This document shows, piece after piece, positions 61,029 through 64,000 of a DNA stretch of 64,000 nucleotides. Each line of letters opens with the position of its first letter. Within the stretch, counting starts at the first letter, position 1. The translations under genes and the position numbers were made by a program. The notes beneath the pieces are model-generated. The model had not been told where the DNA came from. It ran no database searches and saw only the letters and a program-made list of their open reading frames with translations. Source of the stretch: Sphingomonas edaphi (lineage in GTDB: Bacteria; Pseudomonadota; Alphaproteobacteria; Sphingomonadales; Sphingomonadaceae); NCBI RefSeq assembly GCF_003583725.1, contig NZ_QXTF01000001.1, positions 310,001 to 374,000 of the forward strand, written 5' to 3'.

Positions 61029-63010
61029 GCAATTTCCCTTGCTTTGAGGTGCGCGACAACGCGCTCGGTGATCTTGGGCGCGGTCAGCCCGAAATGGTCA
61101 TACAGATTTGGGGCCGGCGCCGACGCGCCAAAACGGTCGATCCCGAACCGAAGGCCGTGAAGCCCAGTGTAGCGCTCCCAACCGAACGTCGTCCCGGCCT
61201 CGATGGACACGCGAAGAATCTCACGGTTCGACACGTCAGGCAGGATGTCTTCGCGATAAGCAGCATCCTGAGCATCGAACGCTTCGGTGCACGGCATCGA
61301 CACGACATCGGCGCCGATGCCGCGTTCCTCAAGCAACCGCGCGACATCTGCGGCGATCTCAACTTCCGAACCGGTCGCAATCAGAATCACCTTGCGAGCC
61401 GCCTGTGCAGACTTGAGGCGATAGGCACCCTTGGCGGAAAGGTTCTCGCCTTCCGCCTTGATACGCATCGGTGTGAGGTTCTGGCGCGACAGGGCCAGCA
61501 GGCTCGGCCCGTCATTGGTCAACGCAGCCGCCCAACACTCGGCGGTCTCGACCGCATCAGCAGGCCGATAGACGTGCAGGCCCGGCATGGCGCGAAGGCT
61601 TTGCAGATGTTCGATCGGCTGGTGCGTCGGGCCATCCTCGCCCAAGCCGATCGAGTCATGGGTCATGACGTGTACAACCTTGGCCGTCTGGAGGGCGCCG
61701 AGGCGGATTGCGGCCCGGCTGTAGTCGCTGAAAACGAGGAAGGTGCCGCCGTAGGGTAGGACGCCGCCGTGTAGCGCCATGCCGTTCATAGCAGCGGCCA
61801 TGCCAAATTCGCGGATGCCGTAATAGATGTAGCGCCCGCCGTAATTGTCCGACGTAAGCGGCTGAAGTGTCTTGGTCTTGGTATTGTTGGAACCGGTAAG
61901 GTCGGCCGAGCCGCCGATCGTAGAGATGTTGGCGGCGTTGATCGCCTCCAGTGCCATTTCCGACGCCTTGCGCGTGGCGACCTTGGGCAAATCAGCAAGC
62001 AGCCCATCTAGGTAAGGCTTCAGCCAGCTATCGTCGAGTTTCCCCGCCATGCGATCGTTGAAGTCGGCTGCCTTGCCGCTCGCCTCCAGGCGCTTCTTCC
62101 ACTCCGCACGCTCAGAGGCGCCGCGCGACCCGGCCTCCCGCCACGCCTTCGCGACATCGTCGGGCACCTCGAAAGGCTCGAGGTCCCAGCCAAGTTCCTT
62201 GCGCGCCGCGGCAATCTCGTCCTTGCCGAGGGGGGCGCCGTGCGTGGCAGCAGTGCCCTGCTTGTTCGGGGCGCCGTAGCCGATGATCGTCTTGCAACGG
62301 ATTAGCGACGGGCGGGGATCGGCGATTGCCTCTTCAATGGCCTTCGACACCTTGCCGCTGTCCATGCCGTCGCATTCGGTAACGTGCCAGCCCATCGCTT
62401 CGTGGCGGGCAACCACGTCTTCCTTGCGACTGAGCTCCGTCGACCCGTCAATGGTGATCCGGTTGTCGTCCCAAAGGACGATCAGCCGGCCGAGCTTCAA
62501 ATGTCCCGCAAGGCCGGCGGCTTCGTGGTTGATACCTTCCATCAGGCAACCGTCACCCGCGATGACATAGGTGCGGTGGTCGACCAGGTCGTCGCCGTAG
62601 ATCGCGTTGAGGTGACGTTCGGCGACGGCCATGCCGACCGCAGTCGCCAGTCCCTGCCCCAAGGGACCCGTTGTCGTTTCAACGCCTGGCAGCATGAAAT
62701 TTTCAGGGTGACCGGCGCACGGGCTGACTAGCTTCCGGAAGTTCCGGATGTCGTCCATCGTCGGCCGTTCGTAGCCAGTCAAATTGAGCAAGGCGTAAAT
62801 CAGCATCGACCCATGGCCCGCCGATAGAACAAACCTATCACGATCGTGCCAATGCGGGTCGGCTGCATCAAATTTCAGGTGCCGTGTGAAAAGCGCGGTG
62901 GCGGCATCGGCCATGCCCATCGGCATGCCCGGATGGCCACTGTTGGCGGCCTCGACCGCATCCATCGCCAGGGCACGGATGGCATTGGCGAGTCGGCGTT
63001 GCGTCGGCAT
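61025..63010 (-). CDS. tkt: Transketolase
   Basis: Thiamine-diphosphate enzyme of the pentose phosphate pathway, 661 residues. [18 protein letters not shown], the TPP-binding [20 protein letters not shown] in outline and [17 protein letters not shown] are family blocks. I chose the ATG at 63010: GGGAGA lies 5-6 nt before it. An in-frame ATG four codons upstream (63022) has no such site. It is the first gene of the tkt-gap-pgk-fba run and is divergent from the zapA group. Confidence 0.97.
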   Translation of the reverse strand: MPTQRRLANAIRALAMDAVEAANSGHPGMPMGMADAATALFTRHLKFDAADPHWHDRDRFVLSAGHGSMLIYALLNLTGYERPTMDDIRNFRKLVSPCAGHPENFMLPGVETTTGPLGQGLATAVGMAVAERHLNAIYGDDLVDHRTYVIAGDGCLMEGINHEAAGLAGHLKLGRLIVLWDDNRITIDGSTELSRKEDVVARHEAMGWHVTECDGMDSGKVSKAIEEAIADPRPSLIRCKTIIGYGAPNKQGTAATHGAPLGKDEIAAARKELGWDLEPFEVPDDVAKAWREAGSRGASERAEWKKRLEASGKAADFNDRMAGKLDDSWLKPYLDGLLADLPKVATRKASEMALEAINAANISTIGGSADLTGSNNTKTKTLQPLTSDNYGGRYIYYGIREFGMAAAMNGMALHGGVLPYGGTFLVFSDYSRAAIRLGALQTAKVVHVMTHDSIGLGEDGPTHQPIEHLQSLRAMPGLHVYRPADAVETAECWAAALTNDGPSLLALSRQNLTPMRIKAEGENLSAKGAYRLKSAQAARKVILIATGSEVEIAADVARLLEERGIGADVVSMPCTEAFDAQDAAYREDILPDVSNREILRVSIEAGTTFGWERYTGLHGLRFGIDRFGASAPAPNLYDHFGLTAPKITERVVAHLKAREIA

Positions 63011-63144
63011 GAATTCTCCCATGGGTCGGCCGGTTGGCGGGATTCGGCTGGCCGATGGTTTGGTGCCTATTGTCGCACGACCGCGCGGCGTCAACCTTAC
63101 GGGCTTCTTGCGGTGCGGCGCGGACTTGCCTAGGCCAATGAACG

Positions 63145-63327
63145 ATGGACGCTAAGCCGCTGGAAAACGCACTGGACCGGGCCGAACGAGCGCTTATGCG
63201 CATCGAACGCTCGGTCGCGCGCGGGGCGATGCATGTCGGCCGTGACGAAGCACTGCGCGCCAAGGTTGCCGGTGCGCTAGCCGAACTGGACGAGTTGCTG
63301 AGGGACGCGGGCCGCCAAGATGGCTGA
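63145..63327 (+). CDS. Small helical protein upstream of zapA
   Basis: A 60-residue, highly charged, Ala/Leu-rich protein predicted to be one long helix (ALDRAERALMRIERSV, then AKVAGALAELDELLRDAG) with heptad-like spacing. No known family. It overlaps the zapA start by 8 bp, which argues that it is translated and coupled to zapA. It may interact with ZapA or the division machinery, but this rests on position only. Confidence 0.68.
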   Translation: MDAKPLENALDRAERALMRIERSVARGAMHVGRDEALRAKVAGALAELDELLRDAGRQDG

Positions 63328-63634
63328 AGTCGAACTCACCATCGCCGGACGACTGTATCGGGTGGCGTGCCGTAACGGCGAGGAAGAAAATCTTCGCGCC
63401 GCCGGATCACTGGTGGACGCCAAAAGCCGGGAGGCTCTGGCTGGGCTCGGTACCTTGTCCGAATCGCGCCAGTTGTTGTTCGCCGCTCTTCTGCTGGCAG
63501 ATCAGTTGGTCGACGGCCGCCAGGCCGAAATACAGACCGTCATTGATCCGGGGCTGGTGGAACGGTCAGAACAGCTTGCTCAGCGGCTCGAATCTCTCGC
63601 CGATGCCCTTGAGCATAACGCCGGCGCCGCCTAA
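63320..63634 (+). CDS. zapA: Cell division protein ZapA
   Basis: Small FtsZ-binding protein that stabilises the division ring, 104 residues. It begins MAEVELTIAGRLYRVACRNGEEENLRAAG in outline, with the typical beta-hairpin head, and ends in a coiled coil (SEQLAQRLESLADALEH). Length and pattern match alphaproteobacterial ZapA. The order zapA, 6S RNA, formyl-THF cyclo-ligase gene is widely conserved and is repeated here. Confidence 0.9.
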   Translation: MAEVELTIAGRLYRVACRNGEEENLRAAGSLVDAKSREALAGLGTLSESRQLLFAALLLADQLVDGRQAEIQTVIDPGLVERSEQLAQRLESLADALEHNAGAA

Positions 63635-63636
63635 GT

Positions 63637-63772
63637 AGGTGGCGACGGGTTCTGCCTCGTACGAGCTGATAATATCCCTGAGGCGATTTCCGATCCATGG
63701 GAGCTGTCCCTACCTGGACCCTGGTCCGGGAACACGGTGCCCACCTGACGTTCTTGGCGTCAGAGGATTTTA
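63637..63772 (+). ncRNA. ssrS: Probable 6S RNA (regulator of RNA polymerase)
   Basis: The 150-bp region between zapA and the cyclo-ligase gene is the classic location of 6S RNA, which mimics an open promoter and binds the sigma-70 polymerase. The sequence ATCCCTGAGGCGATTTCC (63674 on) resembles the CCCTGAGCCGATATTTC segment of E. coli 6S RNA. Flanking complementarity supports a long irregular hairpin: ATCC-CTGA (63674-63681) with TCAG-A-GGAT (63760-63768), and AGGTGG (63637-63642) with CCACCT (63741-63746). The last two are not both possible in one fold. The ends given are estimates. Confidence 0.62.
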
Positions 63773-63784
63773 GAGCAAACGGCC

Positions 63785-64000
63785 ATGGTGGTCCCGTCAC
63801 TTCCCCTTCCCGCCAACAAGGTTGCGCTTCGCCGGCTGGCGAGAGAGCGTCGCAAGACTTTCGTGGAAGACCTTGATCTGGAAAGGAAGAGCCAGCTTGA
63901 ACTTGCTCTGGTGGAACATCTGCGCCCGCTGCTGGAGAAAGCGCGAATCATTGGCGGCTATTGTCCGATGACCATGGAAATTAGCCCCTTGCCGGCACTT
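63785..64000 (+). CDS. 5-formyltetrahydrofolate cyclo-ligase, N-terminal part (runs off the window)
   Basis: Seventy-two codons are visible from the ATG at 63785, in frame to the window edge. The N-terminus has the Lys-x-x-x-Leu-Arg-Arg-x-x-Arg-x-x-Arg pattern (KVALRRLARERR) and later IIGGYCPMTMEISPLPAL, both typical of the 5-formyl-THF cyclo-ligase family. The enzyme recycles folate. Position after a 6S-RNA-like region agrees with the family. A GTG one codon later is also possible. Confidence 0.8.
   Translation, partial: MVVPSLPLPANKVALRRLARERRKTFVEDLDLERKSQLELALVEHLRPLLEKARIIGGYCPMTMEISPLPAL

Overview
This is a gene-dense, GC-rich bacterial chromosome segment. Gene content and order point to an alphaproteobacterium, most likely Sphingomonadales. 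The main indicators are chvI-chvG-hprK-rapZ-EIIA-HPr beside pckA, a nuoA-N operon running on into birA-coaX-rnj, zapA next to a 6S-RNA-like region and the 5-formyl-THF cyclo-ligase gene, tkt-gap-pgk-fba, and a GTTC-N7-GTTC SOS box before lexA. I see no insertion sequence, phage, CRISPR array, tRNA or rRNA gene. The window looks like core chromosome with a few lineage-specific genes.

Layout. 1-7.9 kb: a partial gene, pckA, then a rightward run of the ChvI/ChvG two-component system, HPr kinase, RapZ, PTS EIIA and HPr (a regulatory PTS), a SpoU-type methyltransferase and a lipoprotein. 8-13.8 kb: rmuC, a secreted beta-propeller protein, a cysteine-rich copper-storage-like protein, def, recR, fmt and truA. 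13.8-16.8 kb: a PLP decarboxylase, an AMP-forming ligase and a divergent acyl carrier protein, resembling the exosortase-A-associated trio. 16.9-21.8 kb: trxB, a Gln-rich secreted peptide, pyrG, secG, a duplicated-domain secreted protein and tpiA. 21.9-28.5 kb: ppiD, a lone trpG/pabA, lexA, a VOC protein, gltX and gltA. Many relatives carry trpE, trpD, trpC, moaC, moeA and comEC in this stretch; none is here.

28.5-34.5 kb holds the least understood genes: a histidine-kinase-like protein with Glu where the phospho-acceptor His is expected, a DUF2336-like protein, a possible nucleotidyltransferase/degenerate CDP-alcohol-transferase membrane protein, and a divergent 772-aa membrane-anchored coiled-coil protein. 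34.5-53.3 kb is one leftward, tightly overlapped chain from nuoA to a DUF1467 gene. It encodes all 14 complex I subunits, two extra small or secreted proteins, BirA (apparently starting at CTG), CoaX and RNase J.

53.4-63 kb, leftward: suhB, efp, an M23 peptidase, an L,D-transpeptidase, thiE, class I fba, pgk, gap and tkt, with one small lipoprotein gene on the other strand. 63.1-64 kb, rightward: a small coiled-coil gene, zapA, a probable 6S RNA and the start of the formyl-THF cyclo-ligase gene. Together these cover central carbon metabolism (PckA, glycolysis, transketolase, citrate synthase), respiration, a phosphorelay that probably senses carbon and envelope state, SOS control and protein-synthesis functions.
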